DNA of 15,463 nt. Origin: Clostridia bacterium. GTDB lineage: Bacteria; Bacillota; Clostridia; Christensenellales; Borkfalkiaceae. The notes under the pieces are model-generated. The model did not search any database. It was not told the origin of the DNA and worked only from the letters and a program-made list of their open reading frames with translations. The position numbers were made by a program, and so were the translations under genes. Positions within the stretch are counted from its first letter, which is position 1. Each line of letters starts with the position of its first letter. The stretch covers positions 1-15,463 of the forward strand of contig JAGCIP010000206.1 in NCBI GenBank assembly GCA_017648525.1. Direction: 5' to 3'. This document shows, piece by piece, positions 7,760 to 15,453 of the stretch.

Positions 7760-7788
7760 TTGCAATATTACTAAATTTGTAGTACAAT
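7760..7788 (+). promoter_or_regulatory. Putative promoter of the symporter-IOR cluster
   Basis: TTGCAA (7760-7765, 4/6) and TACAAT (7783-7788, 5/6) are 17 bp apart, just downstream of the terminator and about 40 bp before the symporter start. Moderate match. TTGACC at 7745-7750 is a better -35 hexamer but lies too far away (32 bp). Confidence 0.5.
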
Positions 7789-7827
7789 AACTCTATGTTT
7801 GTAATTTTGCAGTAGATGGAGACTAAA

Positions 7828-9345
7828 ATGGTAATCGATTACATAATTTTGGCATTATACGTTGTTAGCATGGTCGCTATAACGCTTTATACAAAAAATC
7901 GTTCAAAATCAGTAAATGATTTTTTACTTGCTGGAAAAAAAGGTTTGAACGGTTGGATGAGTGCGTTTGCTTACGGCACGACGTATTTTTCTGCGGTTAT
8001 ATTTATAGGTTATGCGGGTAAGTTTGGTTCTCAATATCAGTTGGCGGCAACGTGGATAGGTATAGGTAATGCGATACTCGGTTCGCTTTTTGCGTGGTTG
8101 GTTTTAGCAAAGAGAACAAAGGATATTACTTCCCGCTTATCTGCAAAAACCATGCCAGAATTTTTTGAAAAAAGATACGGTAGCAGAAAACTTAAAATCG
8201 TTTCCGCTATAATCATATTCTTATTTTTAATTCCATATTCAGCGTCTGTTTACAACGGACTTAGCAGTTTGTTTGAAACCGTATTTAACGTTGACGGCTG
8301 GATAATTATGTTACTACTTGCAGGGGTTACCGCACTATATCTTTTCTTTGGTGGATACTTTGCAACTGCACTTTCCGATTTTATTCAAGGCATAATAATG
8401 CTTATCGGCGTTGTGTTAATGGTAATTTTCTTCTTAAATTATGAAACTGTTAACTGGGACATCTCGTCGCTAAAATGGTTTACTTTTGGTAGCGAAAATA
8501 CGGGGCTATACGGCGACACGGTATCGCTTCTTTCGCTTATACTCCTTACTTCGTTCGGTGTGTGGGCGTTACCGCAAACTATTCATAAATATTACGCTAT
8601 TCGTGATGATAAAGCGATTATGCAGGGAACGGTAGTTAGCACCTTGTTTGCTTTAATAATTGGTTTTAGCGCATACTTTGTTGGTGGGTTATATTCCAAA
8701 TTTAATTTAACGGCGACTAATCCCGACTACTTTATTCCTGAAATGTTGCACTTGGTTATTCCTGTTGGTGTAATGGGGGTTATCGCAGTATTAATTTTAT
8801 CAGCAAGTATGTCAACTTTGTCATCTGTTTCGTTAGCAAGCGCATCAGTCGTTGCGGTGGATTTGTATAAGGGAAAAATAAATCAAAAAGCAAGTGATAA
8901 AAACGTTAACACGGTTATGAGAATATTGTGTTTAGTTTTCATTGCAATTTCAGTTGTTTTAGCAATTCTTAACGAAAAATTTAACATTTCCGCAATAGCA
9001 TATCTAATGGGGTTAAGTTGGGGAACGCTTGCGGGGTGCTTTATCGGGCCGTACGTTTTAGGCGTTATTTGGAAAAAAGTTACAAAACCTGCCGTTTGGT
9101 CGTCTATAATAGGCTCGCTAGCATTAACGGTAATTCTCGTTTTAGTGCTTGGCTATGATAAGTCGGGTTGGCTTTGTGATTTCTCAACGGCTATAAAAAA
9201 CGGAATAAGTTGTTCTCCGTTGATAGGCGTTATTTGTATGATGTACTCGTTAATAGATACCGTTGTCGTAAGTCTTTTCACAAAAGCGCCGTCTGCGGAA
9301 ATTATTGAAAACGCATTTACTGATAAAAAGATTGAAACCTTTTAA
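7828..9345 (+). CDS. Sodium:solute symporter (SSS family)
   Basis: Integral membrane transporter of 505 residues with about 13 hydrophobic helices, expected to use the sodium gradient to import an organic solute. Family features: the VNDFLLAGKKG loop after TM1, the GGYFATALSDFIQG signature (175-188; Asp184, Gln187), and SMSTLSS (327-333) in the helix that forms the Na2 sodium site, with Ser332 and Ser333. I place the start at ATG 7828 because GGAGA (7818-7822) lies 5 nt upstream; the in-frame ATG at 7816 overlaps that ribosome binding site and has none of its own. The substrate cannot be read from sequence. Its position after a terminator and 19 bp before the CoA ligase favours an arylacetate, aryl keto acid or amino acid, but the neighbouring sugar-acid operon makes a sugar acid a real alternative. 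Confidence 0.93.
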   Translation: MVIDYIILALYVVSMVAITLYTKNRSKSVNDFLLAGKKGLNGWMSAFAYGTTYFSAVIFIGYAGKFGSQYQLAATWIGIGNAILGSLFAWLVLAKRTKDITSRLSAKTMPEFFEKRYGSRKLKIVSAIIIFLFLIPYSASVYNGLSSLFETVFNVDGWIIMLLLAGVTALYLFFGGYFATALSDFIQGIIMLIGVVLMVIFFLNYETVNWDISSLKWFTFGSENTGLYGDTVSLLSLILLTSFGVWALPQTIHKYYAIRDDKAIMQGTVVSTLFALIIGFSAYFVGGLYSKFNLTATNPDYFIPEMLHLVIPVGVMGVIAVLILSASMSTLSSVSLASASVVAVDLYKGKINQKASDKNVNTVMRILCLVFIAISVVLAILNEKFNISAIAYLMGLSWGTLAGCFIGPYVLGVIWKKVTKPAVWSSIIGSLALTVILVLVLGYDKSGWLCDFSTAIKNGISCSPLIGVICMMYSLIDTVVVSLFTKAPSAEIIENAFTDKKIETF

Positions 9346-9364
9346 TGGTTTTTTAGGAGATAGT

Positions 9365-10663
9365 ATGATTTGGTCAAAAGTTGAAACCTTGCCTAGAAGT
9401 GAAATTGAAAAAATTCAATTAGAACGCTTGCAGGAAACGGTTAATAGGGTTTACGAAAAAGTAGAGCCTTATAGAAAAAAGATGGATGATGCTGGGGTAA
9501 AGCCTGCTGATATTAAGTCGCTTAAAGATTTAGCAAAACTTCCTTTTGTTACAAAACAAGATATGCGAGATAATTATCCGTTTGGTTTATTTGCCGTTCC
9601 ACGTTCAGAGTTAGTAAGAATTCACGCATCTAGCGGTACTACCGGTAAACCTACCGTGGTTGGCTATACTGCAAAAGATTTAGAAACTTGGACGGAGTGC
9701 GTTGCTCGTATTGCTTGTATGGGTGGTGCGACAAAAGATGACGTTGCACAAATTTGTTTCGGTTACGGAATGTTTACGGGTGCGCTCGGTTTGCATTATG
9801 GTTTGGAAAAAATAGGTGCAACTATAATTCCGTCGTCAACGGGCAATTCCGAAAAGCAAATTATGTATATGAAAGATTTTGGCACGACTTTATTAGTTGC
9901 CACGCCGTCTTACGCTTTAAGACTTGCTGAAGTTGCGCATGAAATAGGTGTTGACCCCGCCAAAGACTTAAACGTTAAAATAGGTTTAGTAGGTAGTGAA
10001 TTGCTTACCGAAGCCATGCGTGAAGAAATGCATAAGGCATGGGGTAAAGATATGCTAGTTACTTCTAACTACGGAATGAGTGAACTTATGGGGCCGGGGG
10101 TTTCGGGCGAATGCTTAGAACTTGACGGTATGCACATCAACGAAGACTTCTTTATACCAGAAATTATCAATCCGGAAACAGGTGAAGTTTTACCCGCTGG
10201 GGAGAAAGGCGAGTTGGTTATTACTTGCATAATGAAAGAAGGTATACCGCTAATTAGATATAGAACTAAAGATATTACCCGCTTGATTTACGAGCCGTGT
10301 AAATGTGGTAGAACGTTTTGCCGTATGGAAAATCTTTCGGGCAGAAGCGACGATATGCTTAAAATTCGTGGCGTAAACGTATTCCCGAGCCAAATAGAAG
10401 AAGTAATTTTAAGTTTCAACGAGTTAGGACCGCATTACGAAATTATCGTAACAAGAGATGGTTATACGGATAAACTTGAAATTAGAGTAGAATTAGCCCA
10501 CACCACAGACTCTTTTGGTGAGTTAGAAAGAATATCCAATGCCGTTAGAAATAAACTTCGCATCATTTTAGGTTTAGACGCTAAGGTGAAATTAGAGTCA
10601 CCAAACACCCTACAAAGATTTGAAGGCAAGGCAAAGAGAATTAAAGATTTAAGGAGTAAGTAA
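9365..10663 (+). CDS. paaK: Phenylacetate-CoA ligase-like adenylate-forming enzyme
   Basis: Joins an aryl acid such as phenylacetate or indoleacetate to CoA through an acyl-adenylate; cytoplasmic. The 432 residues match the usual PaaK length of about 430-440. The ATP-binding P-loop SSGTTGKP lies at 89-96, the NYGMSEL motif follows near 235, then the YRTKDIT hinge region and a C-terminal swivel domain with GRSDDMLKIRGVNVFPSQIEEV. Start ATG 9365 is preferred because AGGAG lies 5 nt upstream; an in-frame ATG at 9305 would overlap the symporter gene. It ends 1 bp before iorA. Next to IOR, these ligases are thought either to activate imported arylacetates for reductive carboxylation or to work with arylacetyl-CoA formed from arylpyruvates. 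The exact acid is inferred from context. A Cys pair (CKCGRTFC) near 313-320 is probably a family trait. Confidence 0.93.
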   Translation: MIWSKVETLPRSEIEKIQLERLQETVNRVYEKVEPYRKKMDDAGVKPADIKSLKDLAKLPFVTKQDMRDNYPFGLFAVPRSELVRIHASSGTTGKPTVVGYTAKDLETWTECVARIACMGGATKDDVAQICFGYGMFTGALGLHYGLEKIGATIIPSSTGNSEKQIMYMKDFGTTLLVATPSYALRLAEVAHEIGVDPAKDLNVKIGLVGSELLTEAMREEMHKAWGKDMLVTSNYGMSELMGPGVSGECLELDGMHINEDFFIPEIINPETGEVLPAGEKGELVITCIMKEGIPLIRYRTKDITRLIYEPCKCGRTFCRMENLSGRSDDMLKIRGVNVFPSQIEEVILSFNELGPHYEIIVTRDGYTDKLEIRVELAHTTDSFGELERISNAVRNKLRIILGLDAKVKLESPNTLQRFEGKAKRIKDLRSK

Positions 10664-10664
10664 T

Positions 10665-12404
10665 ATGAGTCAAAAGATAATAATGCTTGGCAACGAGGCT
10701 ATTGCACGTGGTGCATACGAAGCAGGTGTAAAGGTTTCTAGTGCCTATCCCGGAACGCCAAGTACTGAAATTAGTGAAAGTTTAGCAAAATACGACGCTG
10801 TTTATACCGAATGGGCGCCTAACGAAAAGGTTGCTACGGAAGTAGCGTTTGGCGCATCATTTGCTGGTGTAAGAAGTCTTGCGTGTATGAAACACGTTGG
10901 CTTAAACGTTGCAAGCGATCCACTATATACCTTTTCATATACGGGCGTTAACGGTGGTGCGGTATTAGTAGTTGCGGACGACCCCGGTTTAGCAAGTTCT
11001 CAAAACGAACAAGACACCAGAATGATTGCACGTGCAGCGCACGTTCCTGTGCTTGAACCGTCTAACAGCCAAGAAGCAAAAGACTTTATTAAGTTTGCAT
11101 ATGAATTGAGCGAAAAATACGATACTCCGGTTATTTTAAGAACAACAACTAAATTATCCCACTCACAAAGCGTTGTTGATTTAGAAGAAAGGGTAGAAGT
11201 TGAAGATAAAACCTATGAGCGCAACGTTAGAAAATACGTAATGATGCCCGCATCGGCTATAGGTAGACATTTGGTTGTTGAAGAAAGAGATAATAAATTG
11301 CAAGAAGACGGCGTTAACTTTCCAGTTAACAAAATGGAAATAAACGATAAGAAAATCGGTTTTATTACAAGCGGTATTCCTTATCAATACGTAAAAGAAG
11401 CATGCCCCAACGCAAGCGTACTTAAATTAGGGCTTGTTAACCCGCTACCGAAAAAACTTATAGAAGATTTTATAAGTCAAGTTGAAACGGTATATGTTTT
11501 TGAAGAACTTGAGCCTGTTATTGAAGAACAGGTTAAATCCTGGGGCTATGCTGTTAAAGGCAAGGAAATATTCACTAGACAAGGCGAATATAGTGCTAAT
11601 ATGCTTAAAAAGGCATTGTTTAATGCTAATGAAATGGTATTTGACAAGAAAGAAGTGCCGAATAGACCTCCGATTTTGTGTCCCGGTTGTCCGCATAGAA
11701 GTGTTTTCTCCGTTCTAAACAAAATGAAAATTCATGCGTCGGGCGATATCGGTTGTTATACGTTGGGCGCAGTTGCTCCGCTAAGCGTAATTGATAGTAC
11801 GCTTTGTATGGGTGCAAGCATTTCTGCTATGCACGGCATAGAAAAAGCACGTGGTAAAGAATTTATCAAGAACTGGGTAGCAGTAATCGGTGACTCAACT
11901 TTCTTACATACGGGCGTAAATTCTTTAATCAATATGGTTTACAATAAGGCTACAGGTACGGTTTTAATTTTGGATAACCGCACCACGGGTATGACTGGAC
12001 ATCAACAACACGCAGCAACAGGCAAGACGTTAAAGGGGCAAGATACTTATGCTATAAACTTAGCGGAGTTATGTAAGGCGGTAGGTGTTCCTAACGTTAT
12101 TGAAGTTGACGCTTTTGACGTTAAAGGTCTTGAAAAGATTTTGAAAGAGTCTGTTAACGGAGACACTTTAACAGTTATAATAGCAAAAGCGCCTTGCGCA
12201 TTATTAAAAGGTCAAAAATTCCCTTATAAGTGCGTTGCAGATGCTGAAAAATGTAAAAAATGCGGTATGTGCCTTAAAATCGGTTGTCCTGCGATAACAA
12301 AGCAAGCGGACGGTACGGTCAAGATTGACCAATCAATGTGTAACGGCTGTGGTTTATGTATGAACTATTGTAAGTTTGGTGCGATAAGCAAGGTGGAGAA
12401 ATAA
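10665..12404 (+). CDS. iorA: Indolepyruvate:ferredoxin oxidoreductase, alpha subunit
   Basis: Large subunit of the enzyme that oxidatively decarboxylates arylpyruvates (indolepyruvate, phenylpyruvate, 4-hydroxyphenylpyruvate) with CoA to arylacetyl-CoA, reducing ferredoxin. The 579 residues show, in order, the N-terminal pyruvate:ferredoxin-oxidoreductase-type domain (AYPGTPSTEI near 28), CPGCPHR (339-345), the thiamine-diphosphate region with GDIGCYTLG, GDSTF (409-413) and DNRTTGMTGHQ, and two C-terminal [4Fe-4S] motifs. The first uses Cys530, 533, 536 and 541; the second uses Cys559, 562, 565 and 569, the latter followed by Lys where Pro is usual. AAGGAG precedes ATG 10665, and single-base spacing on both sides indicates tight coupling with paaK and iorB. 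The enzyme is oxygen-sensitive in known cases, consistent with an anaerobe. Confidence 0.97.
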   Translation: MSQKIIMLGNEAIARGAYEAGVKVSSAYPGTPSTEISESLAKYDAVYTEWAPNEKVATEVAFGASFAGVRSLACMKHVGLNVASDPLYTFSYTGVNGGAVLVVADDPGLASSQNEQDTRMIARAAHVPVLEPSNSQEAKDFIKFAYELSEKYDTPVILRTTTKLSHSQSVVDLEERVEVEDKTYERNVRKYVMMPASAIGRHLVVEERDNKLQEDGVNFPVNKMEINDKKIGFITSGIPYQYVKEACPNASVLKLGLVNPLPKKLIEDFISQVETVYVFEELEPVIEEQVKSWGYAVKGKEIFTRQGEYSANMLKKALFNANEMVFDKKEVPNRPPILCPGCPHRSVFSVLNKMKIHASGDIGCYTLGAVAPLSVIDSTLCMGASISAMHGIEKARGKEFIKNWVAVIGDSTFLHTGVNSLINMVYNKATGTVLILDNRTTGMTGHQQHAATGKTLKGQDTYAINLAELCKAVGVPNVIEVDAFDVKGLEKILKESVNGDTLTVIIAKAPCALLKGQKFPYKCVADAEKCKKCGMCLKIGCPAITKQADGTVKIDQSMCNGCGLCMNYCKFGAISKVEK

Positions 12405-12405
12405 T

Positions 12406-12978
12406 ATGGAAAAGTTAAACGTAATGGTTGTTGGTGTTGGTGGGCAAGGAACGTTGTTAACCAGTAGAATTATAGGAAAAACGGCGTTAAACGCTGGTTT
12501 AGACGTTAAACTCAGCGAAGTACACGGTATGGCTCAACGTGGTGGAAGCGTTGTAACTTTCGTTAGATTTGGCGAAAACGTAAGCGAGCCGGTTGTAGAA
12601 GAAGGCTCTGCCGATATTTTGATTTCATTTGAAAGATTAGAAGCCTTAAGATATGCACATTTCCTTAAAAAAGACGGTAAGATTATAGTAAACGATTGCA
12701 GAATTGACCCTATGACCGTTGTTATTGGGGCAAGTGAATACCCTGAAAATATTATTGAAACGTTAAAGGCAGAACACCCGGTTTATGCAATAGACGGCGG
12801 TGCAATTGCTAAAGATTTAGGCAATAGTAAAGTGCTTAACTCTGTAGTTTTAGGGCTTGCTGCTAAACATATAGGGTTTACCAAAGAGCAATGGTTAGAC
12901 GTTGTTGTAAACACCGTTCCACCTGCTACTGTTGAAATTAACCAAAAGGCGTTTTTGGCTGGTTACGAGCACGAATAA
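12406..12978 (+). CDS. iorB: Indolepyruvate:ferredoxin oxidoreductase, beta subunit
   Basis: Small subunit that pairs with IorA, corresponding to the gamma-type domain of pyruvate:ferredoxin oxidoreductases. The 190 residues are normal for IorB. The glycine-rich GVGGQG lies at 10-15, followed by the family motif SEVHGMAQRGGSV (37-49) and, near the end, NTVPPATVEINQKAF. GGAGA lies 6 nt before ATG 12406, and only 1 bp separates it from the iorA stop. A 29-bp gap without a terminator follows before the ACT gene. Confidence 0.96.
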   Translation: MEKLNVMVVGVGGQGTLLTSRIIGKTALNAGLDVKLSEVHGMAQRGGSVVTFVRFGENVSEPVVEEGSADILISFERLEALRYAHFLKKDGKIIVNDCRIDPMTVVIGASEYPENIIETLKAEHPVYAIDGGAIAKDLGNSKVLNSVVLGLAAKHIGFTKEQWLDVVVNTVPPATVEINQKAFLAGYEHE

Positions 12979-13007
12979 TTTAGTATAAAACTAAAAGTGA
13001 GGGAGTT

Positions 13008-13436
13008 ATGGTTGCAAAACAATTATCAGTCTTTATAGAAAATAGGCAAGGTAGACTTGGTGAAGTTCTTAACGTATTAAAGACAAACAAAGTAAATATT
13101 TTATCTTTGAGTTTAGCTGATACTACGGAATACGGTCTTTTGCGATTAATAGTAAACAATCCTGAATTAGGCAAAGAAAAACTTGCGAAAGAAGGATTTT
13201 CAACAATGCTGACAAGCGTTATTGTATTAAAAATAACGCACGAAGCGGGCAGTTTACAAGATTTATTGCAAATTTTAGCCGAAGAAAATATCAATATTGA
13301 ATATATGTACGGCTTATCAATAGAAGGCGACGAAGCGTCAGTGGTGTTAAAAGCATCTGACTTAACAAAGGCTGATGAAATTCTTTTATCACATGGCGTA
13401 AAAACCTTATCAACCGAAGAAATTTCTAATTTATAA
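13008..13436 (+). CDS. Tandem ACT-domain protein
   Basis: 142 residues made of two ACT domains (about 4-66 and 70-140) and nothing else. The opening KQLSVFIENRQGRLGEVLNVL and NKVNILSLSLADT are typical of the first ACT strand-helix-strand, and the second half repeats the pattern with SLQDLLQILAEENINIEYMYG. ACT pairs usually bind an amino acid at a dimer interface. With no catalytic or DNA-binding part, a sensing role is likely, perhaps allosteric control of a neighbouring enzyme. Such proteins are often found next to CoA ligase-IOR gene sets in anaerobes, which suggests sensing of an aromatic amino acid; that is inference. GAGGGAG lies immediately before ATG 13008. Confidence 0.88.
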   Translation: MVAKQLSVFIENRQGRLGEVLNVLKTNKVNILSLSLADTTEYGLLRLIVNNPELGKEKLAKEGFSTMLTSVIVLKITHEAGSLQDLLQILAEENINIEYMYGLSIEGDEASVVLKASDLTKADEILLSHGVKTLSTEEISNL

Positions 13437-13444
13437 TATATAAT

Positions 13445-14254
13445 ATGATAATCGATTTTCATACTCATATTTTTCCAGATAAAATTGCGGAAAGAACTAT
13501 CGGTGCGTTAGTTGGCAAGTCGAATAACGTTCCATATACTGACGGTACGGTTGACGGAATGCTTTTAGCAATGGAGCGTTCTAATGCAGACGTTTGCGTA
13601 GCATTACCCGTGCTTACTAAACCCACGCAATTTGAGAGTGTTACAAATTTTGCGGTAGAAGTTAATAATAGATTTAATAATTCGGCTAAAAAAATCATAT
13701 CGTTTGGCGGTATGCATCCCGAATGCGACGATATTGATGAAAAGATGAAATTCCTTAAAGATTTAGGAATAAAAGGTGTAAAGATACACCCTGATTATCA
13801 AGGAACTTTTATTGACGACGACGGTTATATACAAATTCTTGAAAGTGCAAAAAAATACGATATGATTGTCGTAACGCATGCAGGTGTTGACGACGGTTAT
13901 AAAGACCAACCCGTTAGATGTCCGATAGACCGTGTGTTAAAGGTAATAGACAAGGTTAATCACGATAAATTTGTGTTGGCGCATTACGGCGGGCATAAAC
14001 TTTGGACGGACGTTTTAGAAAAGTTAGCGGGAAAGAACGTTTATTTAGACACCGCCTTTACTCTACACGAAATTGATAAAGAATTATTTTGTCAAATTCT
14101 TGATAAGCACGGCTCGAATAAGGTGCTTTTTGCTACCGATTGTCCTTGGCGGGACATTAAAGACGATTTAGCAATTTTGCGCTCTTTTGTGCAAGACAAA
14201 GAAGTTTTAGATAATATACTATACAAGAACGCTGTTAAATTATTAAATATATAG
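13445..14254 (+). CDS. Metal-dependent amidohydrolase-superfamily enzyme (amidohydrolase_2 type)
   Basis: 269-residue TIM-barrel enzyme of unknown substrate. The metal-binding pattern is complete: DFHTH with His6 and His8, GVKIHP (111-116), His145 in VVTHAG, His180 in LAHYGG, and Asp232 in FATDCPW. In this branch some members are hydrolases and others, such as the ACMSD-like enzymes, are non-oxidative decarboxylases, so 'amidohydrolase' names the fold and not the reaction. The start must be ATG 13445, because the essential HxH lies at residues 6-8 and the next Met is at 39. No ribosome binding site is visible: the 8 bp after the ACT stop are purely A/T. Translation probably depends on ribosomes finishing the ACT gene. 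Aromatic-acid chemistry is suggested only by the neighbours. Confidence 0.87.
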   Translation: MIIDFHTHIFPDKIAERTIGALVGKSNNVPYTDGTVDGMLLAMERSNADVCVALPVLTKPTQFESVTNFAVEVNNRFNNSAKKIISFGGMHPECDDIDEKMKFLKDLGIKGVKIHPDYQGTFIDDDGYIQILESAKKYDMIVVTHAGVDDGYKDQPVRCPIDRVLKVIDKVNHDKFVLAHYGGHKLWTDVLEKLAGKNVYLDTAFTLHEIDKELFCQILDKHGSNKVLFATDCPWRDIKDDLAILRSFVQDKEVLDNILYKNAVKLLNI

Positions 14255-14262
14255 GTGTAAAA

Positions 14263-15453
14263 ATGAATTATAATGAAAAATCGTTTGCTTTAGGTAGCAA
14301 ACGCTCTATTATTAGAGAAATATTTGAATATAGCAAAGTTCGTGCATCTGAACTAGGCGCAGATAAAGTTTATGACTTTAGTTTGGGTAATCCCAGCGTT
14401 GAACCGCCCGAAAGCGTTACCAACGCTATTAGTGAATTGATAGCGGAATTTAATCCAACTGCTTTGCACGGCTATACTTCTGCACAAGGCGACGTTCAGA
14501 CAAGAAAAGCCGTTGCAGATAACATTAATAAAAGGTTTAATTTGGACTTATCGGCTGACAATATTTATATGACTTGTGGGGCAGCGGCGTCTTTATCTAT
14601 TTGTTTATCAGCCGTTATGAACGACGGCGACGAATGTGTTGTTTTTGCACCATTTTTTACCGAATATAGAGTTTTCGTTGAAAATTCGGGAGCAAAACTT
14701 GTTATTTCTACGCCTGAATACAAGACTTTACAAATTGACGTAAATGATCTTGAAAGCAAGTTGACGTCAAATACGAAAGCGCTTATAATGAACTCTCCAA
14801 ACAACCCGAGTGGCGTTGTTTATACGGAAGAGAAAATTAAGCAAGTTTGTGAACTTTTAGAGCGCAAACAAAAAGAATACGGTCATCCTATATATCTTAT
14901 TGCGGATGAACCGTATCGTGAACTTGTTTACGGAGATATAAAAGTTCCGTATTTAATGAACTATTACGACAACACTTTAGTTTGTTATTCATATTCAAAA
15001 TCATTGTCGTTACCGGGTGAGCGAATCGGTTATATTGCCGTTAATCCTAAAATGCTAGACGCTAAAAAGGTTTATTTGGCTGTTTGTGGGGCGGGAAGGT
15101 CGCTTGGCTATGTTTGTGCGCCAAGCTTGTTTCAAAAGGTTGTGGCACGTTGCATTGACGCTAAGGTAAATATTGATGCGTATAAAACAAATAGAGATTT
15201 GTTATATGATAATTTAACGGCTTATGGATTTGATTGCGTTAAACCTGACGGTGCGTTTTATTTGTTTGTTAAGTCGCCGTTAAAAGACGCAACGGCTTTT
15301 TATGAAAAGGCAAAAGAACACGAAATTTTAGTTGTTCCTTGTGATGATTTTGGTGTTAAAGGATACGTAAGAATTGCATATTGCGTTGATTATAAGCGTA
15401 TTGAAAATTCACTTGATGGCTTTAAGGCGTTAGCAGAAGAATTTGAATTATAA
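14263..15453 (+). CDS. PLP-dependent aminotransferase, class I/II
   Basis: Fold-type I aminotransferase of 396 residues, a typical length. Visible residues: DFSLGNPSVEPP (39-50), the HGYTSAQG stretch that contacts substrate and cofactor, NPSG (181-184), Asp215 and Tyr218 in ADEPYREL for the PLP ring, the Schiff-base Lys246 in YSKSLSLPGERIGY, and Arg370 in YVRIAYC, which should bind the substrate carboxylate. AGGTG overlaps the stop codon of the amidohydrolase gene and lies 5 nt before ATG 14263. As the last visible gene of the IOR cluster it is a good candidate to interconvert aromatic amino acids and the arylpyruvates used by IorAB. Aspartate or a branched-chain substrate is possible, since specificity cannot be read from motifs. 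The cluster may continue beyond the right edge. Confidence 0.93.
   Translation: MNYNEKSFALGSKRSIIREIFEYSKVRASELGADKVYDFSLGNPSVEPPESVTNAISELIAEFNPTALHGYTSAQGDVQTRKAVADNINKRFNLDLSADNIYMTCGAAASLSICLSAVMNDGDECVVFAPFFTEYRVFVENSGAKLVISTPEYKTLQIDVNDLESKLTSNTKALIMNSPNNPSGVVYTEEKIKQVCELLERKQKEYGHPIYLIADEPYRELVYGDIKVPYLMNYYDNTLVCYSYSKSLSLPGERIGYIAVNPKMLDAKKVYLAVCGAGRSLGYVCAPSLFQKVVARCIDAKVNIDAYKTNRDLLYDNLTAYGFDCVKPDGAFYLFVKSPLKDATAFYEKAKEHEILVVPCDDFGVKGYVRIAYCVDYKRIENSLDGFKALAEEFEL

Noticed and set aside
7816..7827. Earlier ATG for the symporter
   Set aside because: It lies on top of the GGAGA that serves ATG 7828 and has no ribosome binding site of its own.
9305..9364. Earlier ATG for the CoA ligase overlapping the symporter gene
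   Set aside because: AGGAG at 9355-9359 fits ATG 9365, and the protein from there has the normal family length.
12980..13468. 162-residue open frame on the minus strand
   Set aside because: It lies antisense across the whole ACT gene, has low-complexity Ser/Phe-rich content and no recognisable domain or ribosome binding site.
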